From an uncultured Desulfobulbaceae bacterium (GTDB taxonomy: Bacteria; Desulfobacterota; Desulfobulbia; Desulfobulbales; Desulfocapsaceae): a stretch of 52,327 nucleotides of DNA. Position numbers and translations under genes: made by a program. A model generated the notes under the pieces. It ran no database searches, had not been told where the DNA came from, and was given only the letters and a program-made list of their open reading frames with translations. Numbering within the stretch: position 1 is the first letter of the stretch; each line of letters begins with the position of its first letter. Of the stretch, positions 8,778-16,951 are shown one piece after another. The stretch covers positions 1 through 52,327 of the forward strand of contig CAMZKN010000011.1 of NCBI GenBank assembly GCA_947311315.1, given 5' to 3'.

Positions 8778-9874
8778 ATTTCTAATTCCTTTCTATCGGG
8801 GGGGATAATGACAGTGTGTTCGCGCATGGGCTGAAAATCAAAAGATGGGTCTCGATCCGGAATCATAGCATCAACGCCACAGATTTCGGAGGCGATGGCC
8901 CAGGCGCCTTCTCGGCCACCAACTGTGGCCGGGCGGAGTTTTTTCTGATCCATCACCAGTAAACACGTCTCATCAGGAAGTGTACCGATAACGGCGTTGG
9001 GCCCGTCAATAATAAGACGTTTGCATACTTCGCGAAGACCTGTGAGAAATTCTTTCTGGGGGTGGTGAGCCAGTTCTGCCTTGCTGAGGGGCGTCATAAT
9101 GTGCTTGTAGGCCTGCAAAGGCAGTTTGAGCTTTTTCAAGGTGTAGTGGAGTATGTGGGTGAACACCTCACTGTCACTTTGATAGCCGATATAGCCAGGA
9201 ATGTTTTTGCCCACCAGCCAATCTTTAATGGGAATAAAAGCGGTGTTTTCACCGTTGGTCATGGTGGAAATACCCTGGATAAAAAATGGGTGACAGGCAT
9301 AGAGATTAATGCCGTAATTCGTGTTCTGTCTCCCCTGAGCCATGCATACCCGGGATTTTACCTGACCGTCATGCAGGCATAGTGCATCGCCTATCTGCAG
9401 GGGCCAACCCACTTCTTTGATCATGACAACATCGGGATATAAGGAGAAAACAGTGATGTTATCTTCCTCGGTGGCAAGTTTTCTTAGAGCCAGCCGGGCA
9501 TGCAGGAGTTCATCTTCCCTTTCTTCATCGCTCATATCTCTGAATTTTGGTGGCATTCTGTAGGCTCTTAAAAAATACCGAAAACGATCTTCTGCCTCTA
9601 TTAATTCAGGTTTCATGGCAAAACGGTGGTCATATTTGAGTTCATAATCACGGTGTTCCATGTAGTCTTTTACACGTTGCCACGCCTTTTCGGTGTGAGC
9701 TATGCCGGAAAGAATGGGGAAGCGCGGGTTGTATTTAAAATCTTCAAACTCAATACCACGGAGCAGAAGGCCAAGGCCGGAGCCATCATACCCTTCTTTC
9801 ATAGCCTCCATGGCAGAAAGAACTTCGTATGGTGAAAACGGCTCATTGGCTGTTTTTAGAGCTAAACGACACAT
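8735..9874 (-). CDS. class II glutamine amidotransferase subunit of glutamate synthase
   Basis: The protein has 379 aa, starting at ATG 9874 behind AGGAG. It begins Met-Cys-Arg, so Cys2 would become the N-terminal nucleophile after Met removal, as in class II (Ntn) amidotransferases. GSGLGLLLRG, GIAHT and YGINLYACHPF fit the GATase fold. Its expected role is to release ammonia from glutamine and deliver it to the FMN subunit encoded next. It is first in the three-gene operon, and its stop lies inside the start region of the second gene. It corresponds to the N-terminal domain of enterobacterial GltB, encoded separately. Confidence 0.88.
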   Translation of the reverse strand: MCRLALKTANEPFSPYEVLSAMEAMKEGYDGSGLGLLLRGIEFEDFKYNPRFPILSGIAHTEKAWQRVKDYMEHRDYELKYDHRFAMKPELIEAEDRFRYFLRAYRMPPKFRDMSDEEREDELLHARLALRKLATEEDNITVFSLYPDVVMIKEVGWPLQIGDALCLHDGQVKSRVCMAQGRQNTNYGINLYACHPFFIQGISTMTNGENTAFIPIKDWLVGKNIPGYIGYQSDSEVFTHILHYTLKKLKLPLQAYKHIMTPLSKAELAHHPQKEFLTGLREVCKRLIIDGPNAVIGTLPDETCLLVMDQKKLRPATVGGREGAWAIASEICGVDAMIPDRDPSFDFQPMREHTVIIPPDRKELEIWSQHDPLPLPQAA

Positions 9875-10027
9875 GTTGCTCTCCTGGTGAAGGAAATTTT
9901 CCTGGGGGCGAATTCCGTACCCTGGAAATTCATTTCTCGTTTTGTAAGAAGGAATTTTGCAAAGTTCGTACGCCCATCTTCTGGGGTGCTAGGTTGTCTG
10001 GATACAAATATGATGTGGAAATATCGT

Positions 10028-10130
10028 AACTGTTCAGCAGCACCTCACCTGCCCACGATCACTCCGCCCAGCATACAGGTGTATAGTAGATCGGAGTGCT
10101 TATGGACATGTAAGGCACTGCTGATCAGTT
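10028..10130. repeat. 103-bp imperfect palindrome (MITE-like or structured RNA)
   Basis: The outer arms AACTGTTCAGCAG (10028-10040) and CTGCTGATCAGTT (10118-10130) are complementary at 12 of 13 positions. Pairing continues inward with scattered mismatches through the CACTCCG arm (10060-10066) and CGGAGTG arm (10092-10098) to a centre at ATACAGGTGTAT. Nearly the whole element can fold into one hairpin. No U-tract follows on either strand, so it is not a simple terminator. Whether it is mobile or transcribed cannot be told from one copy. Confidence 0.6.
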
Positions 10131-10387
10131 AAATCTCGTGCTTTTACGGTCTTTTTTGCCGTATGCTGAAGTTACGAAATATCTTTCCAATAAAGAAATA
10201 CAAAAACGTATGACTCGAAGAATTTATTTATACAATTATGACAAAAAAGTCAAGTTTGTTGCGGGCAAAATTGTATCATATTGTTCTTTACTCGCAGAAA
10301 AACTGCACGTTGTTGTGGAAAATGCTGCGTGATTACAGAGGAATGTACGATCTGGTGAGGCGGAGAGGTATACAAAACAACTTATGA

Positions 10388-10434
10388 TACCTCAGGGATT
10401 CTTTTTTTTGTATTGTAAATGAATCTCTGAGGTA
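10388..10434. repeat. inverted repeat downstream of tatA
   Basis: TACCTCAGGGATTC (10388-10401) and GAATCTCTGAGGTA (10421-10434) are complementary at 13 of 14 positions around a 19-nt loop that holds an eight-T run. It lies 40 nt after the tatA stop on the minus strand. It has no U-tract after the stem in either direction, so it may be an mRNA 3'-end stabiliser, a protein site, or a factor-assisted terminator. Confidence 0.5.
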
Positions 10435-10474
10435 CAAGAAAACGTGGGAGTGTAGAAATTGTATAAAAGGGGAA

Positions 10475-10729
10475 CTATTTCAGGATTTTCCCAATTTTTC
10501 CCAAATTTTTAACTTGATCAACTTTCTGCTTTACTTCGGCTGCTTCCTTTACTCCAGGGATATCATTGATAATATCTTTGCCGCCCTCTTCAACATCACT
10601 CAAACCTTTTTTAAAGGAAGTAATTGCTTTGCCAAGGCCTGAGCCAAGTTCGGGAAGTTTTTTTCCACCAAAGACGAGGAAGGCTATCGCAAGAATCACT
10701 ACCAGTTCAGGGGTTCCCAGTCCAAACAT
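10475..10729 (-). CDS. tatA: TatA/TatE-family twin-arginine translocase subunit
   Basis: The protein has 84 aa, starting at ATG 10729 behind GAGGA. It has the classical layout: a short N-terminus MFGLGTPEL, one membrane helix (VVILAIAFLVF), the hinge FGGKKLPELG, an amphipathic helix with GKAITSFKKG, and a charged tail. TatA oligomerises to form the passage for folded twin-arginine precursors. It follows a second tatA-like gene by 40 nt. No tatB or tatC is seen nearby. The FGGKKLPELG hinge favours TatA over TatB. Confidence 0.92.
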   Translation of the reverse strand: MFGLGTPELVVILAIAFLVFGGKKLPELGSGLGKAITSFKKGLSDVEEGGKDIINDIPGVKEAAEVKQKVDQVKNLGKIGKILK

Positions 10730-10769
10730 TTATATATTCCTCATTTGATTTAACGGAGGCTGATAGGTA

Positions 10770-10958
10770 TCAGGATTTATCTTCTGTATCTTTGTCTTCT
10801 TCGTCGATCTTTTTGGCGTCTTCTTTTTTTGTGGCATCTTTGAAATTTTTAATGCCCTTACCAATACCGGAGCCAATTTCCGGGAGTTTGCCGGCGCCAA
10901 AAATAATCACTATTATTACCAGAATAACGATAAGTTCTGGCATTCCAAGTCCAAACAT
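10770..10958 (-). CDS. second TatA-like protein (62 aa)
   Basis: I start it at ATG 10958, which has GAGG at proper spacing and gives the canonical [10 protein letters not shown]-terminus; an upstream in-frame start at 11003 would add 15 atypical residues. One hydrophobic helix ([12 protein letters not shown]) is followed by the hinge [20 protein letters not shown] and a short acidic tail. It is a paralogue of the adjacent tatA. Paired tatA genes may give pore components with different partners; that is not testable here. Both probably share a transcript, lying 101 nt after thrC. Confidence 0.88.
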   Translation of the reverse strand: MFGLGMPELIVILVIIVIIFGAGKLPEIGSGIGKGIKNFKDATKKEDAKKIDEEDKDTEDKS

Positions 10959-11059
10959 AATGTACCTCTTCCAAATAGACTGTGAGTAATCGGAAGTTTT
11001 CACGTATAACTTCCAATGGGATAATTATTCAGTGACCTTAGAGTAGTCTCTCCATCTTG

Positions 11060-12478
11060 TCAAGTTTGATGGGGGAGCAAAGGTGTTTCATCTGCATTTT
11101 GAGCGATGAATTCCTGTATTGCATTTTTGTCAGCATCCATGATTTTACACCGGCTTGGTTTGTCTTCAATACCTGCAAGAGATTCAGGAATCTGTGGAGG
11201 CCGATTAAGGGCATTTTCAACCGTGGAATAAAATTTTGCAGGATGGGCGGTAGCTAGGCAGACCAGTGGAACACCAACAGTTTTTAGATCTTTTGCAGCT
11301 TTGACGCCTATTGCAGTGTGGGGATCAAGTATGTAGCCGTGTTCTTTGAAAAACGAGGAAATTGTTTTGCTGACTTCATCGTCGGAAACAGAGGTTGCAA
11401 CAAAATCACGCTGTATCAGATCTAAATCCCCTGAGAGATCAATCTTTCCATTCTTTGTAAATTCTTCCATGAGTTCTCTGGTGCGCGAAGCATCACTGTC
11501 GAGAAGGTAATAGAGGTAGCGTTCAAAATTGGAGGCTGCCTGGATATCCATAGAGGGGCTGGAAGTCTCCTGCACATCATTTAAGGAATAATCACCTTTT
11601 GAGACAAATCGGGTAAGAATGTCATTATTGTTGGTAGCGAGGATAAGTTGTCGTATGGTGCCGGCCGGCAACATTTTTTTGGCAATATAGCCCGCAAAAA
11701 TATCGCCAAAATTACCGGTAGGAATAGCAAAATCAACGGTTGAATCTTTTTCATGTCCGATAACATGGAGGCAACTGTGAACGTAGTAGACAATTTGGGC
11801 AAGAACCCTGGCCCAGTTTATGGAATTAATGGCTCCTAGGTGGTATTTGCTTTTAAATTCAATATCGCTGAATATTTTTTTAACAATGTCCTGCCCATCA
11901 TCAAATGAGCCACGAATCCCAATATTAAAAACATTGTCGTCAAGCACGGTGGTCATCTGTTTTTCCTGGATCGGGCTGACACGTTGATGGGGATGGAGGA
12001 TAAAAATTTTGATTCTTTCCTTTCCCCGAACGCCATAGATTGCAGCAGATCCGGTGTCACCGGATGTCGCTCCAAGAATATTGAGATGAGAGTCACTGTC
12101 TGCAAGCAGATATTCAAACAGATTCCCGAGAAACTGCAGGGCGATATCTTTGAATGCAAGGGTTGGCCCATGAAAAAGTTCGAGTATATGAAGATCCCCA
12201 TGGTGAACAATGGGTGCGACTTCTTCCGTTGCGAACGTGGCATATGATCGGTGGATTATATCTTTTAAATTGCTGCTGGGGATATCATCGACAAAACGAG
12301 ACATAACCTCAAAGGCTAATTCGGGATAACTGAGATCCTGCCAGGAACTGAGGGTTTCACAGCCAATCCTGGGAATAGTGCGAGGCAGGAGAAGGCCGCC
12401 ATCTTCAGCCAGGCCCATCATCACTGCCTGTGTAAATGATATGGGGGAAACAGATCCCCGCGTGCTTAAGTATTGCAT
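11060..12478 (-). CDS. thrC: threonine synthase
   Basis: The protein has 472 aa, close to the E. coli/yeast-type length. The N-terminus MQYLSTRG and the PLP-lysine block HGPTLAFKDIALQ (Lys110) are typical, as are the phosphate-binding GATSGDTGSAA and the PTGNFGDIFAGY block. It converts O-phosphohomoserine to threonine in the cytosol. It lies 49 nt downstream of rsfS, with tatA-like genes following. No other threonine-pathway gene is adjacent. No leader peptide or attenuator was noticed. Confidence 0.96.
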   Translation of the reverse strand: MQYLSTRGSVSPISFTQAVMMGLAEDGGLLLPRTIPRIGCETLSSWQDLSYPELAFEVMSRFVDDIPSSNLKDIIHRSYATFATEEVAPIVHHGDLHILELFHGPTLAFKDIALQFLGNLFEYLLADSDSHLNILGATSGDTGSAAIYGVRGKERIKIFILHPHQRVSPIQEKQMTTVLDDNVFNIGIRGSFDDGQDIVKKIFSDIEFKSKYHLGAINSINWARVLAQIVYYVHSCLHVIGHEKDSTVDFAIPTGNFGDIFAGYIAKKMLPAGTIRQLILATNNNDILTRFVSKGDYSLNDVQETSSPSMDIQAASNFERYLYYLLDSDASRTRELMEEFTKNGKIDLSGDLDLIQRDFVATSVSDDEVSKTISSFFKEHGYILDPHTAIGVKAAKDLKTVGVPLVCLATAHPAKFYSTVENALNRPPQIPESLAGIEDKPSRCKIMDADKNAIQEFIAQNADETPLLPHQT

Positions 12479-12527
12479 TGTCCTCTATTTTTTGTGTTCA
12501 ATTCAAAAGCCAATTTTCCACAAGCTC

Positions 12528-12911
12528 CTAGGAGGTTGGCTGATTAAACTCAATTTGTTTTGCTTCACTCCAGAGTCCTTCGAGGTCATAAAATTTTCTC
12601 TGGTCCCGGAAAAAGATATGGACAACAACATCGTCAAAATCCAGAAGAACCCACATGCCGTCGCTTAAGCCTTCAGCTTTTGAAGTTCTCACACGTTTAG
12701 ACCGTAATTTTCCTTCAATACTTTCCGCAAGAGCCTGTACATGGCGGGTTGATTTTCCACTCATTATAACAAAATACTCGGTGAAAGTGGTTAGCCCTCG
12801 TACGTCAAGGATGCGTATGTCTTCTGCTTTAGTATCGAGTGCGGTTTCGGCACATATCAGTGCGAGTTCGTGACCATCTTTTTCCCGATACTCATTTTTT
12901 ATCTGTTTCAT
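12528..12911 (-). CDS. rsfS: ribosomal silencing factor RsfS
   Basis: The protein has 127 aa and covers the whole DUF143/RsfS domain: AEDIRILDVRGLTTFTEYF, then IMSGKSTRHVQALAESI, and the conserved end W.LLDFDDVVVHIF and REFYDLEGLW-like FYDLEGLW. RsfS binds ribosomal protein uL14 and blocks 30S-50S joining under starvation. The ATG at 12911 has only a weak ribosome site. It sits between topB (77 nt upstream) and thrC, rather than beside nadD or rlmH as in many bacteria. Confidence 0.95.
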   Translation of the reverse strand: MKQIKNEYREKDGHELALICAETALDTKAEDIRILDVRGLTTFTEYFVIMSGKSTRHVQALAESIEGKLRSKRVRTSKAEGLSDGMWVLLDFDDVVVHIFFRDQRKFYDLEGLWSEAKQIEFNQPTS

Positions 12912-12988
12912 AATTATTTTATGTAATTCTCTTGGTTTTTCATTGCCTGATATGCTGAATAATTATACGGAAGCATATATTATTCAAG

Positions 12989-15448
12989 TTATCTTTGTCT
13001 TTTTTTGGATTTCCTTGGGGGAAACTCAAACTTAATTGTACCATTTTTTTGAAGAAGGAGATAGGCATCAAATGGTTTTCGCCTTTTAGAAATAAAGCCC
13101 GTGATGAGCTCTGTTTTACCCTCATTTAGCATCTGTGAAATATTTTCCTCAGTAATTTCCTTTGAAAGGATAATTTTGCTGATTTTTAATCCTTTTTCTT
13201 TGTCGCCGTCGAGAGCCGATTCTGACATATATGCGGCGGGTGTGACAAATACTTTTGTGTCATCCACCGGAGAAACACCCAGCGGTGTACTTGCTTTAAT
13301 GGCGTCAATGTCAAGGTCATCCGTTGAATCCGCAAAGATAAACTCAATTTTTTTGTTGGTAAGTCTGATGGAGGCATTAAAAGGCTTCCCTTTTTTTGAC
13401 CTGAAGTCACTGAAAGGGCCAATGGTCTCACCGTTTATTAAGGCAACCACTTCCTGGTCAGACATTATACGTCCGCCCAGTATTTTCCTGATCATGATGG
13501 AAGAATCGTCAGAAATGTAGGCTGTTGGTGAACAGAAAAAATGTATGCCATTGACAGGGCTGAAGGGTGCCTCTTCACGGACTTCATTGGTTTCAAAATT
13601 TTTAACCTGGTCGATGATATGCTGCGTCATCTCCCGTATTTCTGCCATGAATTTTTCCCGGGTGAATTCGCCTTTTAATATTTTATTGAGTTTGTGTTCC
13701 CATTCACCTGTAAGTTCAGGAGATGCCAGTACCTCAATTTTCATTGCTTCCAGGAGGGCGAGGAGTTCAAAGGCTTTACCGGTTGGAGTGAGGTCTTTAC
13801 CCTCACGAACGACATATTTTTCTTTAAGGAGTTTTTCAATGATTGCGGCCCTGGTAGCTGGCGTTCCAAGTCCTCGTTCTTTCATTGCATCGGCAAGAGC
13901 TTCGTCTTCAATGAGTTTGTCAGAATTCTCCATGGCCGAAAGGAGTGTGGCTTCATTGAATCTCGGTGGAGGAGTGGTTTCCTTGTCTTCCCGTGAAACT
14001 TTTTTACATTGAATGTTTGCATTGTCCGGCAACGCCTGGAGTATTTTATCCTGGCCACCTGCTTTTTGTGGCGAACCATAGATTGCTTTCCATCCAGCTT
14101 CCAGCAGGATTTTTCCTTCGGTGAGGAATGTTTCATCCTCGACGACAGACAACCTTTTGGTATTGTGAAAGACGGCGGCAGGGAAAAATACTGCAATAAA
14201 ACGTTGTACGACTATTCTGTAAATTTTTTGTTCTGCCTCAGAGAGATTAGAGGGTAATGTCGTTGTCGGTATAATTGCGTGGTGATCAGAGATTTTTTTG
14301 TTATTAAAAATTCGTTTGCTTGGGCGCACATATTTTTCAGAGAGAGCCTGTTTGGCAAAGGAGCCAAACTCTCCATGTGACTGGCTTTGCATCGTTTTAT
14401 TCACGGTGGGGATATAATCTTCCGGCAGATGCTTGCTGTCAGTCCGCGGGTATGTAAGAACCTTATGCCTCTCATATAGTGCCTGGGCAATTGATAAGGT
14501 GTTTTTTGCTGAAAAGCCAAAACGTGAATTTGCTTCCCGTTGTAATAGGGTGAGGTCGTAGAGCGGTGGAGAGCTTTGCGTTGTTTTCTTGCTCTCTTCC
14601 GTTACACATGCCGGTTTGCCTGTGCATTTTGTGATAATCTTATCAGCATCTTCGGCAACCCATAGACGATCTGCACGTTTGTAAGAATCAGTTTTGTCTT
14701 TGACAAAACTGGTATCTATCCATTTACCTTCGTATAAGTTGTCGTTTGCGCCAAACTCTGCATAAAGATTCCAGTAAGGTCTGGGGGTGAAATCGAGCCG
14801 AACCCGTTCTCTTTTGACAAGAAGAGAAAGTGTTGGTGTTTGCACTCTGCCGCAAGGGGTAAGAAAAAAACCTCCTCTGCGCGAGTTGAAGCCGGTGAGT
14901 GCACGCGTCGCATTGATTCCGATGAGCCAGTCTGACTCAGAACGACAAAGAGCTGTGTCTTCAAGTGAAAGGAGCTCTTTGTCTTCGCGAAGACTTGCGA
15001 AACCTTTTTTAATTGCATCACTGGTCATTGACTGCAACCACAGCCTTTTGAAAGATTTTTTGGCAACTGAATTATTCCAGACATATTTGATAATATATTT
15101 GAAAATCAACTCACCTTCTCTCCCGGCGTCGCAGGCATTGATTATTTCTTTAATATCTTTGCGGCGAATCAGTTTTTGCAGGGCATTGAGCTGACCTTTG
15201 GTTCCTGGAAGTCCTTTGAGTGGAAATGATTCCGGTAGAATGGGTAGGGTTTCCATATTCCATTTCTGGTAGATCGGATCAATCTCTTCGGGATAGCAGA
15301 TGGAGACCAGGTGACCTATTGCGTAGGAAACCACATACTTTTCCCCTTCAAAATGAGTTTTTTCTCTTTTGAATTTCCCGGGGAGAACTTTGGCGAGATC
15401 TGTTGCCACACTTGGCTTTTCAGCAATTATGAGGGTTTTTTCTGTCAT
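12989..15448 (-). CDS. topB: DNA topoisomerase III (type IA)
   Basis: The protein has 819 aa. The TOPRIM start KTLIIAEKPSVA (4-15) and the acidic block DAGREGELIF (107-116) are clear. The catalytic tyrosine is Tyr333 in LTYPRTDSKHLP. GRVQTPTL (200-207) and the late GLGTPATRA block complete the type IA core. The C-terminus has two copies of a topoisomerase C-terminal repeat (SKKGKPF, SKRRKPF) instead of four-cysteine zinc fingers, which suits topoisomerase III-like decatenases rather than TopA. The start ATG 15448 uses an AAGG ribosome site inside a dispersed repeat that begins at the next base. It is probably the first gene of topB-rsfS-thrC-tat. Confidence 0.94.
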   Translation of the reverse strand: MTEKTLIIAEKPSVATDLAKVLPGKFKREKTHFEGEKYVVSYAIGHLVSICYPEEIDPIYQKWNMETLPILPESFPLKGLPGTKGQLNALQKLIRRKDIKEIINACDAGREGELIFKYIIKYVWNNSVAKKSFKRLWLQSMTSDAIKKGFASLREDKELLSLEDTALCRSESDWLIGINATRALTGFNSRRGGFFLTPCGRVQTPTLSLLVKRERVRLDFTPRPYWNLYAEFGANDNLYEGKWIDTSFVKDKTDSYKRADRLWVAEDADKIITKCTGKPACVTEESKKTTQSSPPLYDLTLLQREANSRFGFSAKNTLSIAQALYERHKVLTYPRTDSKHLPEDYIPTVNKTMQSQSHGEFGSFAKQALSEKYVRPSKRIFNNKKISDHHAIIPTTTLPSNLSEAEQKIYRIVVQRFIAVFFPAAVFHNTKRLSVVEDETFLTEGKILLEAGWKAIYGSPQKAGGQDKILQALPDNANIQCKKVSREDKETTPPPRFNEATLLSAMENSDKLIEDEALADAMKERGLGTPATRAAIIEKLLKEKYVVREGKDLTPTGKAFELLALLEAMKIEVLASPELTGEWEHKLNKILKGEFTREKFMAEIREMTQHIIDQVKNFETNEVREEAPFSPVNGIHFFCSPTAYISDDSSIMIRKILGGRIMSDQEVVALINGETIGPFSDFRSKKGKPFNASIRLTNKKIEFIFADSTDDLDIDAIKASTPLGVSPVDDTKVFVTPAAYMSESALDGDKEKGLKISKIILSKEITEENISQMLNEGKTELITGFISKRRKPFDAYLLLQKNGTIKFEFPPRKSKKRQR

Positions 15449-15496
15449 TTAGTGCCTTACTCTGTAAAAGCTATAAAGAAAAACTGGAAAATCAGG
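15449..15496 (+). repeat. dispersed short repeat, copy 1
   Basis: TTAGTGCCTTACTCTGTAAA followed by AGCTATAAAGAAAAACTGG. It directly abuts the topB start codon and reads away from it. The first 22 bases match copies 2 and 4 nearly exactly; the tail is more diverged. Read on the minus strand it supplies the AAGG ribosome site of topB. Confidence 0.75.
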
Positions 15497-16053
15497 GTAT
15501 GTTCTAACCCAAATGATTTCTAACTGCGCGTTATACCTAAATCCTCTCCGAGTTGGAGTTTATGCCCTGTCTTTGGTGCGTACCTGTGGGATGAGGTAGT
15601 TCTTCAGGGTTGTTTTGTGCGATGCTGAGATAAAAACAATTTTCCGGGGAGTGTCATGGCAACCACTTGAATACATTGCTTTAATTCATGGTTCCTGTAA
15701 CTGTTGTAACTTTAGTATAGTAGCGATCTTGTGATCGAATGGGTAATTCCCGGATGAAGGCAAGGATGTACTCGAACCTTCCGATTTAATAAAGAGGCAA
15801 GTCATTTTTGTCAAATAGTATTTTTGTATTTAAAGACTGTTACAGCTTGAAATTGAGTGATGGGGGCCTTTTGAAAATGAAGATAAAATCGTACTAAAAC
15901 AGTATCATAGGAGGTACTGAGCGAGCCTTGATCGAGAAAAATATAATATTAAAACAATGAGGTGTTTTACTGGGGCGCTTTCGATAGAGTCCTTGCTGCG
16001 TATGGTCGCTTCCTGCATTGAGTATACTAAGATCATTTCTCTTGGCTTGATGC
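15497..16053. other. AT-rich gene-free stretch between topB and the rimP promoter
   Basis: About 560 bp with no ribosome site leading into a coding frame of reasonable length and no tRNA- or rRNA-like sequence. I see no clear repeat beyond the short one at its left edge. It presumably contains the topB promoter (minus strand), which I could not place. Confidence 0.5.
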
Positions 16054-16082
16054 TTGACAAATTATAAAAATAATGCTTATAT
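16054..16082 (+). promoter_or_regulatory. sigma-70-like promoter for the rimP-nusA operon
   Basis: A perfect TTGACA (16054-16059), a 17-bp AT-rich spacer and TTATAT (16077-16082). It would give a leader of about 250 nt before rimP, which holds the hairpin at 16228-16250. Confidence 0.6.
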
Positions 16083-16227
16083 CTTGCAGCGGATTAGTTT
16101 GCTACCCATTCTCTCCCGACTTACATGAACAGAGAGAACCTTTTGCGGAATGTGTTTCGTGGTGGTTGATTGATCTTGCTATACGTCCTTTCGTACGCTG
16201 TCTGGTATGATGGGACTGTTTGTTGAA

Positions 16228-16250
16228 GTGGGCTCTGCCCGCTTTTTTTT
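16228..16250 (+). terminator. terminator-like hairpin in the rimP leader (possible attenuator)
   Basis: GTGGGC-TCT-GCCCGC followed by eight T, a compact intrinsic terminator about 90 nt upstream of the rimP start and about 145 nt downstream of the promoter. Another stem, TTCTCTC...GAGAGAA, lies upstream around 16110-16140. A rimP leader motif is known in other proteobacteria. Here the position suggests transcription attenuation, or the 3' end of a short leader RNA. Confidence 0.65.
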
Positions 16251-16337
16251 ATGTCTGGATACTGTCGGTACTGACCGTCTCTTAGCTGGTAGATAGATAA
16301 ATGTTGTACTGTAAACGTGTTGTCGATGGAATGAGAA

Positions 16338-16793
16338 ATGAGTGAATTGATTATTGATACAATTCGTGAATATCTGGAAAGCCTCCTGAAAGAGAAGGAG
16401 CTTGAACTGTTTGATATTCAATTTCGCAGAGAAGGACACGGCTGGGTGTTGCGAATTTTTATCGATAACGAAGATGGTATTACTTTGGAACATTGCAGAG
16501 ATATAAGTCGTGAGGTGGGTTATTATCTTGATGTGGAAGATATAATCGATCATGCATATAACCTTGAAGTATCGTCACCTGGTCTGGAGAGACCTCTCCG
16601 ATCAGCTGAAGATTTTTTGCGGTTTGTTGGTAAAAAAGCTAGAGTGAAGTTCCATGATGCCATTGAAGAACAAAAGGTTTTTGATGGTATTATTGAGAGG
16701 GTTGTTGATGAAACGATATATTTGAAGTGTGAAAACGAAGAAGGTCTACAGTTTTCTTATGAAATGCTTAATAAAGCCAGGCTTCTTGTTTAG
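16338..16793 (+). CDS. rimP: ribosome maturation factor RimP
   Basis: The protein has 151 aa, the full length for the family. It has the N-terminal domain with LELFDIQFRREG and the signature DISREVGYYLDVED...Y.LEVSSPGLERPL, then the C-terminal SH3-like domain (GKKARVKFHD...FDGIIERV). RimP assists 30S maturation by acting on S12 and 16S rRNA. It heads the operon that continues with nusA. Its TAG stop is part of a dispersed repeat, and 391 nt of repeats separate it from nusA, an unusually wide gap for this pair. Confidence 0.95.
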   Translation: MSELIIDTIREYLESLLKEKELELFDIQFRREGHGWVLRIFIDNEDGITLEHCRDISREVGYYLDVEDIIDHAYNLEVSSPGLERPLRSAEDFLRFVGKKARVKFHDAIEEQKVFDGIIERVVDETIYLKCENEEGLQFSYEMLNKARLLV

Positions 16794-16836
16794 TGCCTTA
16801 CTCTGTAAAAACTGTAATAAAAAACAAGAAATTGAG
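16790..16836 (+). repeat. dispersed short repeat, copy 2 (contains the rimP stop codon)
   Basis: TTAGTGCCTTACTCTGTAAA then AACTGTAATAAAAAACAAG and AAATTGAG. The TAG at 16791-16793 is the rimP stop. It is the best match to the family consensus and lies 108 bp before copy 3. Confidence 0.8.
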
Positions 16837-16897
16837 TGGAGTATTTAGCTGGGGAAATAGATAATATTCTCAAGGTACTTACTTGCGGTTTACTGCG

Positions 16898-16945
16898 TTA
16901 GTGCCTTATTACTGTAAAACCTGTAAAGAAAAACAAGAAATTGAA
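16898..16945 (+). repeat. dispersed short repeat, copy 3
   Basis: TTAGTGCCTTATTACTGTAA then AACCTGTAAAGAAAAACAAG and AAATTGAA. The tail of 20 bases is nearly identical to copy 2. It lies between rimP and nusA, 6 bp before the MITE-like element. Confidence 0.8.
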
Positions 16946-16951
16946 GGTAGT

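Larger units (their letters stand above)
9875..10474. other. 600-bp gene-free stretch upstream of the glutamate synthase operon
   Basis: No convincing gene. A plus-strand frame at 10138-10332 has no ribosome site and a composition unlike its neighbours. The stretch holds the long imperfect palindrome at 10028-10130 and a second inverted repeat at 10388-10434, described separately. The operon promoter presumably lies between 9890 and 10030 on the minus strand, but I see no clear -35/-10 pair. Confidence 0.6.

Noticed and set aside
10138..10332. 64-aa plus-strand frame in the gap before tatA
   Set aside because: GTG start with no Shine-Dalgarno and no family resemblance.
12956..12986. TGAATAAT/ATTATTCA hairpin between topB and rsfS
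   Set aside because: AT-only stem with no T-run; too weak to call a terminator.
16179..16553. 124-aa frame on the minus strand over the rimP start
   Set aside because: Antisense to rimP and its leader, with no ribosome site and no recognisable sequence.
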